From NCBI GenBank assembly GCA_959018755.1, contig CAUEMA010000002.1, positions 176,348 through 240,347 on the forward strand: 64,000 bases of DNA, written 5' to 3'. The stretch comes from an uncultured Collinsella sp. (GTDB taxonomy: Bacteria > Actinomycetota > Coriobacteriia > Coriobacteriales > Coriobacteriaceae). Numbering within the stretch: the first letter of the stretch is position 1; each line of letters opens with the position of its first letter. Shown here piece after piece: positions 15,610 through 25,559 of the stretch. Under the pieces are notes generated by a model. It did no database searches. It saw only the letters and a program-made list of their open reading frames with translations, and was not told the origin of the DNA. The translations under genes and the position numbers were made by a program.

Positions 15610-15753
15610 ATGGCTGAGGAGAAGAAGACGTATAAGTTCGTTTGCGTCGTTTGTGGTTACGAGGTTGAGGTCGATACGCCCGAGCTGCCCGAGGATTACG
15701 TGTGCCCGGTGTGCGGCGTCGGCCCCGATCAGTTTGAGCTCGTCGAGGAGTAA
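15610..15753 (+). CDS. Rubredoxin
   Basis: This small 47-residue electron carrier has two CxxC knuckles that bind one iron: C12 and C15 in FVCVVCGYEVEV, and C32 and C35 in DYVCPVCGVGPDQFE. Rubredoxins are usually 45-55 residues. AGAGGAGA precedes the ATG at 15610, and the gene has its own strong promoter. With the flavin reductase just upstream it probably forms a reductase/rubredoxin pair that passes electrons to oxygen- or peroxide-detoxifying proteins in an anaerobe. The partner enzymes are not in this window. Confidence 0.94.
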   Translation: MAEEKKTYKFVCVVCGYEVEVDTPELPEDYVCPVCGVGPDQFELVEE

Positions 15754-15794
15754 CTCGCAGGCACACGGCGAAAGCCGAACATAGCTCTGTCCAA

Positions 15795-15830
15795 GGGCCC
15801 CCGGTCGATTTCTCGGCCGGGGGCCCTTTT
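15795..15830 (+). terminator. Terminator of the rubredoxin gene
   Basis: A 14-bp stem, GGGCCCCCGG extended by TCGA/TCGG, with loop TTTC is followed by TTTT. The T-tract runs directly into an F3 fragment ending in CCTCCGTCCCCAAGGGA (to 15847). Confidence 0.9.
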
Positions 15831-15897
15831 CCTCCGTCCCCAAGGGAACACGGCTGCTGTTAGCCGATCGTATCTGTCGTGAGCCCGGCCGACCTTT

Positions 15898-16195
15898 GGT
15901 CTAAATCTGTAACATCTAACGGCTCAAAACGGGTCTTTCTGTTACAGATTGAGACAAAAGGTTGGAGCTGAAGAAATGTCTCGATCTGTAACATCTGGAA
16001 GTGGAAATTGGGCTCACTTGTTACAGATCAAGACAAACCAAAACTGTCCGGCAGAAGATCTCGATCTGTAACATCTAGCAGTGAAAACGGGGTCAACGTG
16101 TTACAGATTGAGACAAACGGAGCTGCCCCTCGGAATGATCTCAATCTGTAACATCTAGACATCAAAAGCGTGTCTAGATGTTACAGATTGAGACG
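15898..16195. repeat. Palindromic array F1-A: four units, 79-80-bp period
   Basis: Units start at 15898, 15977, 16057 and 16137. Each is 59 bp: a 17-bp arm (consensus TGTCTCGATCTGTAACA), a centre of exactly 25 nt, and the inverted arm TGTTACAGATYGAGACA. Linkers between units are 20-21 nt with unrelated sequence. Centres vary but keep an AAAA-rich core (AAAACGGG, AAATTGGG). In unit 4 the centre is itself palindromic and extends the stem to 25 bp. The array lies between the convergent rubredoxin and Nramp genes. Confidence 0.95.
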
Positions 16196-16221
16196 TTTGC
16201 CTGGGTAGGTGCCCCGTCCCA

Positions 16222-17478
16222 TTACATCCCTGTCAACAACACGACATCGAGAATCGTCACGATGGCGCCGATCCCTACGAGCAACGCGTTGAGCGGGCGC
16301 GAGTTGGCGTATTTGCCCATGACGCGGGGCGAACTGGTGAGCCGTATGAGCACAAAGACCGTAATCGGCAGCTGAAGCGACAGCAGCGCCTGACTCCAAA
16401 TGAGACCCTCAAAAGGATTCGGGACGACCAAGCACGCCGCCACTGCGCCGACGAAACAGGCCACCACTCCGATCGAGGAATGTCGGTCGTGGATGTCGTA
16501 TTCCTCGTCGAGCATGCCCGCGGTGATGGTGCCCGCCGCCATGCCCGCCGTCACACTGCTCGATAGTCCCGCAAACAGCAGTGCCACCGCAAAGATGGTC
16601 GAGCTTGCCGGGCCCAGAATGGGGGAGAGTGTGGCCGCTGCGACGGCGAGGTCGTCTACGACAATGCCGTGCGCAAAGAAGGTCGTTGCGGCCAGGATGA
16701 CCATGGCCGAGTTGATCGCCCAGCCCACGCCCATCGAAAAGAGCGTGTCGAAGAGCTCGTAGCGCAGACGTTCTTCGATAACCTGCTCGCCTTGGCCTTC
16801 GAAGTGCATGGATTGGATGACCTCGGAGTGCAGGAAGAGGTTGTGGGGCATAACGACCGCGCCTAGGACACTTACGATAATCGCGGCCGAGCCGGTGGGC
16901 ATACTGGGTGTGATCCAGCTTGTGGCGGCTTGCGGCCAGTCGACCTTGACTAGTGCAAGCTCGGCTAAAAACGAGAGTCCCACCACGCCCACGAAGGCGA
17001 TGATCCATCGCTCGGCGCGTTTGTAGGAGCTTGTCATGAGCATGGCAATCGATACTGCCGCGACGATGATGCAGCCGGCGCGTACGGGCAGGCCAAAGAG
17101 CATTTGAAGCGCGATCGCACCGCCCAGGACTTCGGCCATGGCGGTGGCGATGGTCGCGAGATAGGCACTGGCGAGCACCGTGCGCCCAACGAAGCGGGGG
17201 AGATAACGTGTCGTGGCCTCGGCAAGACACATGCCCGTGGCGATGCCCAGGTGTGCCGCGTTGTGCTGCAACACGATGAGCATAATCGTCGACAGCGTGA
17301 CGATCCACAGCAGCGCGTAGCCAAACTGCGAGCCCGCGGCCATATTGGAGGCCCAATTGCCCGGGTCGATAAAGCCGACGGTGACGAGCAGCCCGGGGCC
17401 GATATGCCGTGCGATGTCTAGGCCTCCGTGACCGCCGGTGCGCCGGGAACCAAAGTGTTGTTTGAGATGGTTGAGCAT
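16222..17478 (-). CDS. mntH: Nramp-family divalent metal (Mn/Fe) transporter
   Basis: This is a proton-coupled importer of Mn2+ and other divalent metals. The 418-residue protein has about 11 hydrophobic segments. The metal-site motifs are intact: DPGN at residues 38-41 in helix 1 (VGFIDPGNWASNMAAGS) and MPHN near residue 210 in helix 6 (LGAVVMPHNLFLHSEVIQS). The MPH methionine is typical of transition-metal Nramps. The ATG at 17478 has AGGAG six bases upstream, and an upstream in-frame start lacks one. It is transcribed alone and flanked on both sides by F1 arrays. No MntR gene is adjacent. Confidence 0.93.
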   Translation of the reverse strand: MLNHLKQHFGSRRTGGHGGLDIARHIGPGLLVTVGFIDPGNWASNMAAGSQFGYALLWIVTLSTIMLIVLQHNAAHLGIATGMCLAEATTRYLPRFVGRTVLASAYLATIATAMAEVLGGAIALQMLFGLPVRAGCIIVAAVSIAMLMTSSYKRAERWIIAFVGVVGLSFLAELALVKVDWPQAATSWITPSMPTGSAAIIVSVLGAVVMPHNLFLHSEVIQSMHFEGQGEQVIEERLRYELFDTLFSMGVGWAINSAMVILAATTFFAHGIVVDDLAVAAATLSPILGPASSTIFAVALLFAGLSSSVTAGMAAGTITAGMLDEEYDIHDRHSSIGVVACFVGAVAACLVVPNPFEGLIWSQALLSLQLPITVFVLIRLTSSPRVMGKYANSRPLNALLVGIGAIVTILDVVLLTGM

Positions 17479-17599
17479 GGTGCGCTCCTGCGTGCCGTTT
17501 GCTTGACGCCGCAAAGGATACCCGTTTTAGGCTCAAAAGTTAACTAAAACTAACAAAATTGCTGTATTTGAATAGGATGGTGAAAGGGGACTGCCGAAA

Positions 17600-17818
17600 T
17601 GTCTTGATCTGTAACAACTAGGGATGGAAATTGGGCCTAGGTGTTACAGATCAAGACAGGAAGAAATGGTCCTATGGAATATCTCGATCTGTAACAGCTG
17701 ACCGCCAAAACCGGTCCTTCGTGTTACAGATTGAGACATTCGGAACCGTCTCTCGAAAACATCTCAATCTGTAACAGTTAGTCGTCGAAATTGGGTCTTC
17801 CTGTTACAGATCGAGATG
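17600..17818. repeat. Palindromic array F1-B: three units, exact 80-bp period
   Basis: Units start at 17600, 17680 and 17760, each 59 bp with a centre of exactly 25 nt and 21-nt linkers. Arms match F1-A. The array fills the divergent gap between the Nramp gene and gltB. The gltB-proximal part (17819-18000) holds the palindrome GTTTCGAAAC at 17912-17921 and a -10-like TAATAT near 17980, close to the gltB start. Confidence 0.95.
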
Positions 17819-18000
17819 TTTGAAGCGGCGAGCTTACAGGCCGAACTTGGGGCCTATGTTGTCGCCCTTGAGGTCGGTGGTGTCCACTCGCAGGGCGCGC
17901 GTTACGCGATTGTTTCGAAACGGGCGGGAAACACAACGGGCCGGCGATGCTCCTAGTATGCCTATTCAACTGACTGTCTAATATCTAGGGGAGGATCGCG

Positions 18001-21000
18001 ATGCAGGCAGATTCCGCTCAGCAGCAGGGCCTTTATCGCCCCGAATTCGACCACGACGCATGTGGCATCGGCGCGCTCGCCGATATCAACGGTGAGCGCC
18101 ATCACCAGATCTTGGACGACGCACTGTCCATTCTGGTCAACTTGGAGCACCGCGGCGGCACGGGACTCGAGAAGAACACCGGCGACGGCGCTGGCATTCT
18201 GTTCCAGGTTCCGCATCACTTTTTCCGTAAAGAGGCCCAAAAGTGCGGCCAGATTCTGCCGACAGAGGGCGACTATGGCGTGGCCATGCTGTTCTTCCCG
18301 CAGGACGACAAGGGCGTAGAGGATGCCCGCCGCGTGTTTGAGGAGGGCTGCGCCGAGGCCGGCGTGCCGCTGCTCTTTTGGCGCGAGGTGCCGGTCGACC
18401 CGCACGACCTGGGCGAGACGGCCCGCGCCTGCATGCCCACTATCCTGCAGGCCTTCCTGGGCCGTCCGGACGACACGCCCGCCGGCGATGCCTTCGAGCG
18501 CCGCCTGTACGTGTGCCGCCGCACCATCGAAAAGAAGGCCGACGCCGAGTTTGCCCTGCGCGACAAGATCTTCTACGTGTGCTCCATGAGCTCGCGCACC
18601 ATCGTGTACAAGGGCATGCTGGTCGCCACGCAGATGCGCCGCTTCTTCATCGACCTCAACGACGCCGCCGTCAAGACGGCCGTGGCGCTCGTCCACTCGC
18701 GCTACTCCACCAACACCACGCCCAGCTGGGAGCGCGCGCACCCCAACCGCTTTATCATCCACAACGGCGAGATCAATACCCTCAAGGGCAACGTCAACTG
18801 GATCCGCGCCCGCGAGCCCAACCTGTACAGCCCCGTGCTGCAGCATGATCTTGAGCGCGTGATGCCCATCATCAACCGCGAGGGTTCCGACTCCGCGATT
18901 CTGGACAACGTGCTCGAGTTTTTGGTTATGAACGGTCGCCCGCTTACGCGTGCCGCGTCCATGTTGCTGCCCGAGCCGTGGGACCATAACGACAGCCTGA
19001 GTGAGGAGCGCCGCGCCTACGACGCTTACCAGTCCATGCTCATGGAGCCGTGGGACGGCCCTGCCGCCATCGCCTTTACCGACGGCCGTACCCTGGGTGC
19101 TGCTCTCGACCGCAACGGCCTGCGCCCGGCTCGCTACTACGTGACGCGCGACGGCCGCTTTATGCTGGCAAGCGAGGTGGGCACCATCGAGGTGCGCCCC
19201 GAGAACATTCTGACGAGCGGTTGCCTGGGACCGGGCCAGATGCTCGAGGTCGATTTTGCCCGCGGTCGCGTGATCTACAACGACGAACTGCGCGCCCGCT
19301 ATGCCAAGGAAAAGCCCTACCGTGATTGGATTGCCGAGGAGACGCTGACCGTTGACGCGCTCGATGAGCCCGTTGCGGCAACGCCCGCCGAGGACGCCGA
19401 GGTGCCCGCCGCCGTGCGCATGGCCAAGCTCGGCTACCACTGGGATGACGTCGACGAGGTCGTGCGTCCCATGGCCCAGCAGGGCAAGGCCCCGCTCGCC
19501 TCGATGGGCATCGACGCGCCGCTGGCCTGCCTGTCCAAGAAGACGCGCTCGTTCTTTGACTACTTCTATCAGCTGTTCGCCCAGGTCACGAACCCGCCGA
19601 TCGATGCCCTTCGCGAGCATATGGTCACCTCGACCACGCTCTACCTGGGCAACCACGGCAACCTGCTCGAGGACTCCCGTACGGCCTGCCAGCTGGTGCG
19701 CCTGGAGCGCCCGCTGCTGAGCGAGGAGGAGTTCGACCGCATCTGCGCCATCGACCGCGTGGGCTTTAAGACCCGTCGCTTCCGTGCCGTGTACCGCCGC
19801 GATGCCGGCGAGGGCGCGCTGCGGGCTGCGCTCAAGCAGCTTGCCGAGGACGTTGAGACTGCGGTCCGCGACGGCGTGAACATCGTGGTGTTGAGCGATC
19901 GTGCCGCTGTGGGCGGGGTGCCCGTGCCGTCGCTGCTCGCTGTGGGCTGCGTGCACAACCACCTGATCCGCGCCGGCGTGCGTACCTTTGCCGATATCGT
20001 GGTGGAGTGCGGCGACGCCGTGTCCCCGCACGACTTTGCGGCACTGGTGGGCTACTCCGCGAGCGGCGTCTATCCGTACAACGCACATGCGTGCATCCGC
20101 GATCTGGCGGCACGCGGCGACCTGGCTGTGACGGCCGAGCAGGGCATCGCCAATTACAACAAGGCCGCGACGGCGGGCATCGTCTCCATCATGTCCAAGA
20201 TGGGCATCTCCACGGTGCAGAGCTACCACTCCGCGCAGATCTTCGAGGCCGTTGGCTTTACGCCGGAGTTCGTCAACGCGTACTTCGCCGGCACGGTGAG
20301 CCGTGTGGGCGGTATGGGTGTCGAGGACGTCGAACGCGAGCAAAATGAGCGCTATGACGCCGCGCTCGCTATCCTTAAGAGCCCGGCTCCCGATCAGCTG
20401 CCCACGTTGGGCCTGACCAAGTGGCGCCCGCTCGGCGGCGAGGATCACCTCATCGATCCGCAGACCGTCTACTTGCTGCAGACCGCCTGCCGTGAGGACA
20501 GCTACGACACCTTTAAGGAGTACAGCGCCCGCCTGCACCGCACCGGCCGTGCCGTGCGCCTGCGCGATCTGCTGGACTTTGATGCCAGCGGCCGCACTCC
20601 GGTGGCACTCGACGAGGTCGAGCCCGCGCTCAACATCGTCCGCCGCTTTAACACCGGCGCCATGTCGTACGGCTCCATCAGCAAGGAAGCACACGAGTGC
20701 ATGGCCATCGCCATGAACCGCCTGCATGGCCGTTCCAACTCCGGCGAGGGCGGCGAGGACCCGCGCCGCGAGACCCCGCTGGCTAACTGTGACTCCAAGA
20801 ACTCCGCAATCAAGCAGGTGGCAAGTGCGCGATTTGGCGTGACGAGCCGCTACCTGTGCAGCGCCTTCGAGATTCAGATCAAGATGGCCCAGGGCGCCAA
20901 GCCCGGCGAGGGCGGTCACCTGCCCGGCAAGAAGGTCTACCCCTGGATTGCCGAGGTCCGTCAGTCCACGCCCGGCATCGGCCTGATCTCGCCTCCGCCG

Positions 21001-22698
21001 CACCACGACATCTACTCTATCGAGGACCTGGCAGAGCTGATCTTCGATCTTAAGAACGCCAACCCCGGCGCACGCGTGTCGGTCAAGCTGGTCAGTGAGG
21101 CCGGCGTCGGCACCATCGCCACCGGCGTTGCCAAGGGTGCTGCCGACAAGATTTTGATCAGCGGCCATAACGGCGGCTCGGGTGCTGCGGCGCGCGATTC
21201 CATTTGGCACGCGGGTCTGCCGCTGGAGCTCGGTCTTGCCGAGGCCCAGCAGACGCTGCTGCAAAACGGCCTGCGCTCGCGCGTGGTGCTCGAGGCCGAC
21301 GGCAAGCTCATGGACGGCACCGATGTTGCCGTCGCCTGCCTGCTGGGTGCCGAGGAGTTTGGCTTTGCGACCATGCCGCTCATCTCCATGGGCTGCCTCA
21401 TGCAGCGCGACTGCCAGCAGGATACCTGCCCGGCCGGCATCGCTACGCAAAACTGCCGCCTGCGTCGCGGCTTCCGCGGCAAGCCAGAGCACGTCGAGCA
21501 CTTTATGCTCTTTGTTGCCGAGCAGCTGCGCGAGGTCATGGCGAGCCTGGGCTTCCGCACCATCGACGAGATGGTCGGCCATCCCGAGTGCTTGCGCCAG
21601 ATTGAGGTCCCGGGCAACCGCAAGGCTAACCTGCTGGATCTGTCGCCCGTGCTGGCGAGCGCGACCTGTGAGTTTGGTGCCCACATCCCGGGTGCCGACG
21701 GCCGTCACTTCCTGCCCCAGATGGCTGCGGACGGCGAGCTCGACAAGACGCTCGACTCCACGTTGTTTGTGCCCTATACGGCCGATGCCCGTGCGCACCT
21801 GCGTCCGATTCGCTTCCGCGCCGATATCGCCAACGTCAACCGCTGCGTGGGCACCATCTTGGGCAACGCGGTGACCAAGGCGCATCCCGAGGGCCTGCCC
21901 GCCGGCTCCATCACCATCGATTGCGATGGTTCGGCCGGTCAGAGCTTTGGTGCCTTCCTGCCGCGCGGCATTACGCTCAACGTGTGCGGCGACGCCAACG
22001 ACTACTTTGGCAAGGGCCTTTCGGGCGGCGAGGTGTCGGTGCGCCCCAACCCGCATGCGACCTACAAGTTCGATGAGAACATCATCGTGGGCAACGTTGC
22101 GTTCTTTGGCGCCACGAGCGGCCGCGGCTTCATTAACGGCCTGGCAGGCCAGCGCTTTGGCGTACGCAACTCCGGTGCCACCGTGGTGGTCGAGGGCTGC
22201 GGCAACCATGGCTGCGAGTACATGACGGGTGGTCTGGCACTCATCCTGGGCGAGGTCGGGCAGAACTTCGCCGCCGGCATGACGGGTGGCGTGGCCTATG
22301 TCTTTGACCGGTACGGCACGCTCGATGCCCGTGTGAACCACGAGAGCGTCGAGCTTAAAGCCCCGACGGCCGGCGAGCTGGCGCAGATTCGCGAGCTCAT
22401 CCAGGAGCACGTGGACGCGACGCAGAGCCCGCGCGGCATTAAGCTGCTCTACAGCTTTGAGACGATGAGCAAGCACTTTGTGAAGGTCATTCCGACCGAG
22501 TACGAGCGCGTGCTGGCGATTGTCGCCGCCGCCGAGGCCGTCGGCAAGACGCATGCGCAGGCCGAGGAGCTGGCGTTTGACATTGTGACCGGTCGCGCGA
22601 GCGCCGCGGATGTTGCTCGCTTCGATGTTGCGGGCGGTGCTGCGGGCGCTGCGTCCGTGGCTGCCAGCTCTGTTGCTTCGACCAAGAAGGAGGCGTAA
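18001..22698 (+). CDS. gltB: Glutamate synthase, large (alpha) subunit
   Basis: GltB makes two glutamates from glutamine and 2-oxoglutarate and is the core of nitrogen assimilation with glutamine synthetase. The 1565-residue protein starts with a 20-residue propeptide before the catalytic Cys21 (DACGIGALADINGE), the N-terminal nucleophile of the glutaminase domain. A central domain, the FMN-binding synthase domain (GAMSYGSISKEAHECMA, SVKLVSEAGVGTIATGVAKG, ISGHNGGSGAA) and the 3Fe-4S cysteines near residue 1131 (CLMQRDCQQDTCPAG) follow, then the C-terminal beta-helix domain. GGGGAGG precedes the ATG. It forms an operon with gltD, five bases downstream. Confidence 0.97.
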   Translation: MQADSAQQQGLYRPEFDHDACGIGALADINGERHHQILDDALSILVNLEHRGGTGLEKNTGDGAGILFQVPHHFFRKEAQKCGQILPTEGDYGVAMLFFPQDDKGVEDARRVFEEGCAEAGVPLLFWREVPVDPHDLGETARACMPTILQAFLGRPDDTPAGDAFERRLYVCRRTIEKKADAEFALRDKIFYVCSMSSRTIVYKGMLVATQMRRFFIDLNDAAVKTAVALVHSRYSTNTTPSWERAHPNRFIIHNGEINTLKGNVNWIRAREPNLYSPVLQHDLERVMPIINREGSDSAILDNVLEFLVMNGRPLTRAASMLLPEPWDHNDSLSEERRAYDAYQSMLMEPWDGPAAIAFTDGRTLGAALDRNGLRPARYYVTRDGRFMLASEVGTIEVRPENILTSGCLGPGQMLEVDFARGRVIYNDELRARYAKEKPYRDWIAEETLTVDALDEPVAATPAEDAEVPAAVRMAKLGYHWDDVDEVVRPMAQQGKAPLASMGIDAPLACLSKKTRSFFDYFYQLFAQVTNPPIDALREHMVTSTTLYLGNHGNLLEDSRTACQLVRLERPLLSEEEFDRICAIDRVGFKTRRFRAVYRRDAGEGALRAALKQLAEDVETAVRDGVNIVVLSDRAAVGGVPVPSLLAVGCVHNHLIRAGVRTFADIVVECGDAVSPHDFAALVGYSASGVYPYNAHACIRDLAARGDLAVTAEQGIANYNKAATAGIVSIMSKMGISTVQSYHSAQIFEAVGFTPEFVNAYFAGTVSRVGGMGVEDVEREQNERYDAALAILKSPAPDQLPTLGLTKWRPLGGEDHLIDPQTVYLLQTACREDSYDTFKEYSARLHRTGRAVRLRDLLDFDASGRTPVALDEVEPALNIVRRFNTGAMSYGSISKEAHECMAIAMNRLHGRSNSGEGGEDPRRETPLANCDSKNSAIKQVASARFGVTSRYLCSAFEIQIKMAQGAKPGEGGHLPGKKVYPWIAEVRQSTPGIGLISPPPHHDIYSIEDLAELIFDLKNANPGARVSVKLVSEAGVGTIATGVAKGAADKILISGHNGGSGAAARDSIWHAGLPLELGLAEAQQTLLQNGLRSRVVLEADGKLMDGTDVAVACLLGAEEFGFATMPLISMGCLMQRDCQQDTCPAGIATQNCRLRRGFRGKPEHVEHFMLFVAEQLREVMASLGFRTIDEMVGHPECLRQIEVPGNRKANLLDLSPVLASATCEFGAHIPGADGRHFLPQMAADGELDKTLDSTLFVPYTADARAHLRPIRFRADIANVNRCVGTILGNAVTKAHPEGLPAGSITIDCDGSAGQSFGAFLPRGITLNVCGDANDYFGKGLSGGEVSVRPNPHATYKFDENIIVGNVAFFGATSGRGFINGLAGQRFGVRNSGATVVVEGCGNHGCEYMTGGLALILGEVGQNFAAGMTGGVAYVFDRYGTLDARVNHESVELKAPTAGELAQIRELIQEHVDATQSPRGIKLLYSFETMSKHFVKVIPTEYERVLAIVAAAEAVGKTHAQAEELAFDIVTGRASAADVARFDVAGGAAGAASVAASSVASTKKEA

Positions 22699-22703
22699 GT
22701 GCC

Positions 22704-24185
<1,482 letters not shown>

Positions 24186-24197
24186 GGCAGTCATTCA

Positions 24198-24262
24198 AGA
24201 GTGTCCCCAACGACTAGTCATTGGGGACACTCTATTTTGTCTAGTCGCCGGGGACACTCTTG
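24198..24262 (+). terminator. Terminator of gltBD, part of a GTGTCCCC palindromic family (F6)
   Basis: A 13-bp perfect stem (24198-24210 with 24221-24233, arm AGAGTGTCCCCAA) with loop CGACTAGTCA is followed by ATTTTGT. A third arm, GGGGACACTCTT, follows by 24260. The same arm recurs near 33638 and at the window end (~63990), so the terminator seems built from a repeated element. Confidence 0.8.
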
Positions 24263-24385
24263 ACGTCTGACCGCTCATTTGCTGACGTGCGGACTCGCGG
24301 TACCTTGCTGTTTTCGTGATGGCTGTGGCTGGCAAGCTCAAAATCTCTGCTTATTTGCCTATGTTTAACTGGGGTTTTGTTTCGG

Positions 24386-24430
24386 TATAACGTATCGGTC
24401 AAGCGTTCCGTCAAGTATTCGGTCAGTATC
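24386..24430 (+). promoter_or_regulatory. Three 12-bp direct repeats next to a candidate promoter
   Basis: TATAAC at 24386-24391 is a plausible -10 box. Immediately downstream, GTCA recurs at 24398, 24410 and 24422 within the pattern TTCSGTCAAGTA, a strict 12-bp period. This is what an operator for a protein binding as tandem copies would look like. The rest of the 24263-24527 gap shows nothing further. Confidence 0.45.
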
Positions 24431-24527
24431 TGGTTTGCAACCCGATGCTCATTTCGCCCGCGCTGGCGGCGACCGCGAGCCCTCCTCGTAAGCTCAAATT
24501 GAGGTTCATCAGTTTGAGGAGGATGCC

Positions 24528-25235
24528 ATGGCTGATCATGTTTTGGACCGGGGACGTCTGGCCGAGGCCGTCGGTGACGATATTGCCGACATGGCCCAGT
24601 TTTGGATGCTGCGAAAGTTCCAGTTTTTGGAGTCGGCGCGCACACAGTTCGAAGTGATAGTCGATCCATGGCTCAGCTATTGCGAGGAGCCCTCGCAAAA
24701 CGAAATCATGGCCTATAACATGGCATTTACCGATTGGCTGCTGTTTGAGCGCCCCTATTACCACGGCAAGACGCTGCTTGGGCTGTATGTTGACGAGCCG
24801 CCGGCGTCGCTTTCGCCTGCTTCGCTCAGGCGGCTCGAACAGGTGCGCGACACGCACTATTTCTCTCGCTTTGGCATTTTGGACAAGGATCCGGCGACTG
24901 GTATGGTCGCGCTGCGCGATACGCGCACCGACCGTCGTTTTGATGTCTACGACCCACATATCGTGCAAAAAGAGCACTGGCGCGATGGTGCGATTGCGGT
25001 GCGCATCGCGTGCGTTGACGATATTTTGCTGACGGCGGGGCAGCTCTACCTCTACGACATTGCGCACCTGAGCGATACGGCGGTCGACGGGCCCGGCGCC
25101 GTTCATCCGGAAGACCTGGAAGATGGCTTCGATACCTCGTGTATCAGCTTCTTTCTGAGGCTGGTCCGCGACGTCATGGGTGCCCGGGGACGGTATGTGA
25201 AGTCGCTCAACATCTACGAACAGGAATGGGAGTAG
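24528..25235 (+). CDS. Protein of unknown function, 235 residues
   Basis: The protein is acidic, soluble, and has no signal peptide or membrane segment. It is rich in aromatic residues (MAQFWMLRKFQFLESA, YNMAFTDWLLFERPYYHGKTLL). The centre looks beta-rich (DTRTDRRFDVYDPHIVQKEHWRDGAIAVRIACVDD), and it ends in VKSLNIYEQEWE. I do not recognise a family. GAGGAGG lies seven bases before the ATG at 24528, and coding periodicity is normal. It has its own upstream region with three 12-bp repeats. An F1 array follows, so it is probably transcribed alone. Confidence 0.75.
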   Translation: MADHVLDRGRLAEAVGDDIADMAQFWMLRKFQFLESARTQFEVIVDPWLSYCEEPSQNEIMAYNMAFTDWLLFERPYYHGKTLLGLYVDEPPASLSPASLRRLEQVRDTHYFSRFGILDKDPATGMVALRDTRTDRRFDVYDPHIVQKEHWRDGAIAVRIACVDDILLTAGQLYLYDIAHLSDTAVDGPGAVHPEDLEDGFDTSCISFFLRLVRDVMGARGRYVKSLNIYEQEWE

Positions 25236-25269
25236 GGTTGGGCTGTCGCAGCGCCGCCGCCTGTCTATT

Positions 25270-25409
25270 TGTCTCGGTCTGTAACGTCTAGAGACCGTTT
25301 GGACCCGTAGTTGTTACAGATCGAGATGAACAGGTGCAGACTCGACTGAATGTCTCGATCTGTAACAACAAGGGGCCGTTTGGCCATCTACCTGTTACAG
25401 ATCAAGACG
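25270..25409. repeat. Palindromic array F1-C: two units
   Basis: Units start at 25270 and 25351 (81-bp period), each 59 bp with a 25-nt centre. Their centres carry CCGTTTGG, the reverse complement of the core seen in arrays A and B, so these units are in the opposite orientation. After the array (25410-25559) only a -10-like GATAAT at about 25514 is visible before the amidohydrolase. Confidence 0.93.
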
Positions 25410-25559
25410 TTTTGCTGGAACGACCGAAGCATCGCTGCGCTGGTCTGTTTATCCTCACGTCCTTCTCTTCCTCCCGTTAGCCGATATGTCCGCAGTAACC
25501 CTGTCGCGCTGGGCGATAATGGACAAATGTTCATGTTAATCGTGAGGGAGGAGCTCGAT

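Noticed and set aside
15898..16195. A CRISPR array, because of repeats at regular intervals with variable spacers
   Set aside because: The 17-bp motif alternates in orientation, the centres share a core, unit numbers are 1-4, and no cas genes are present.
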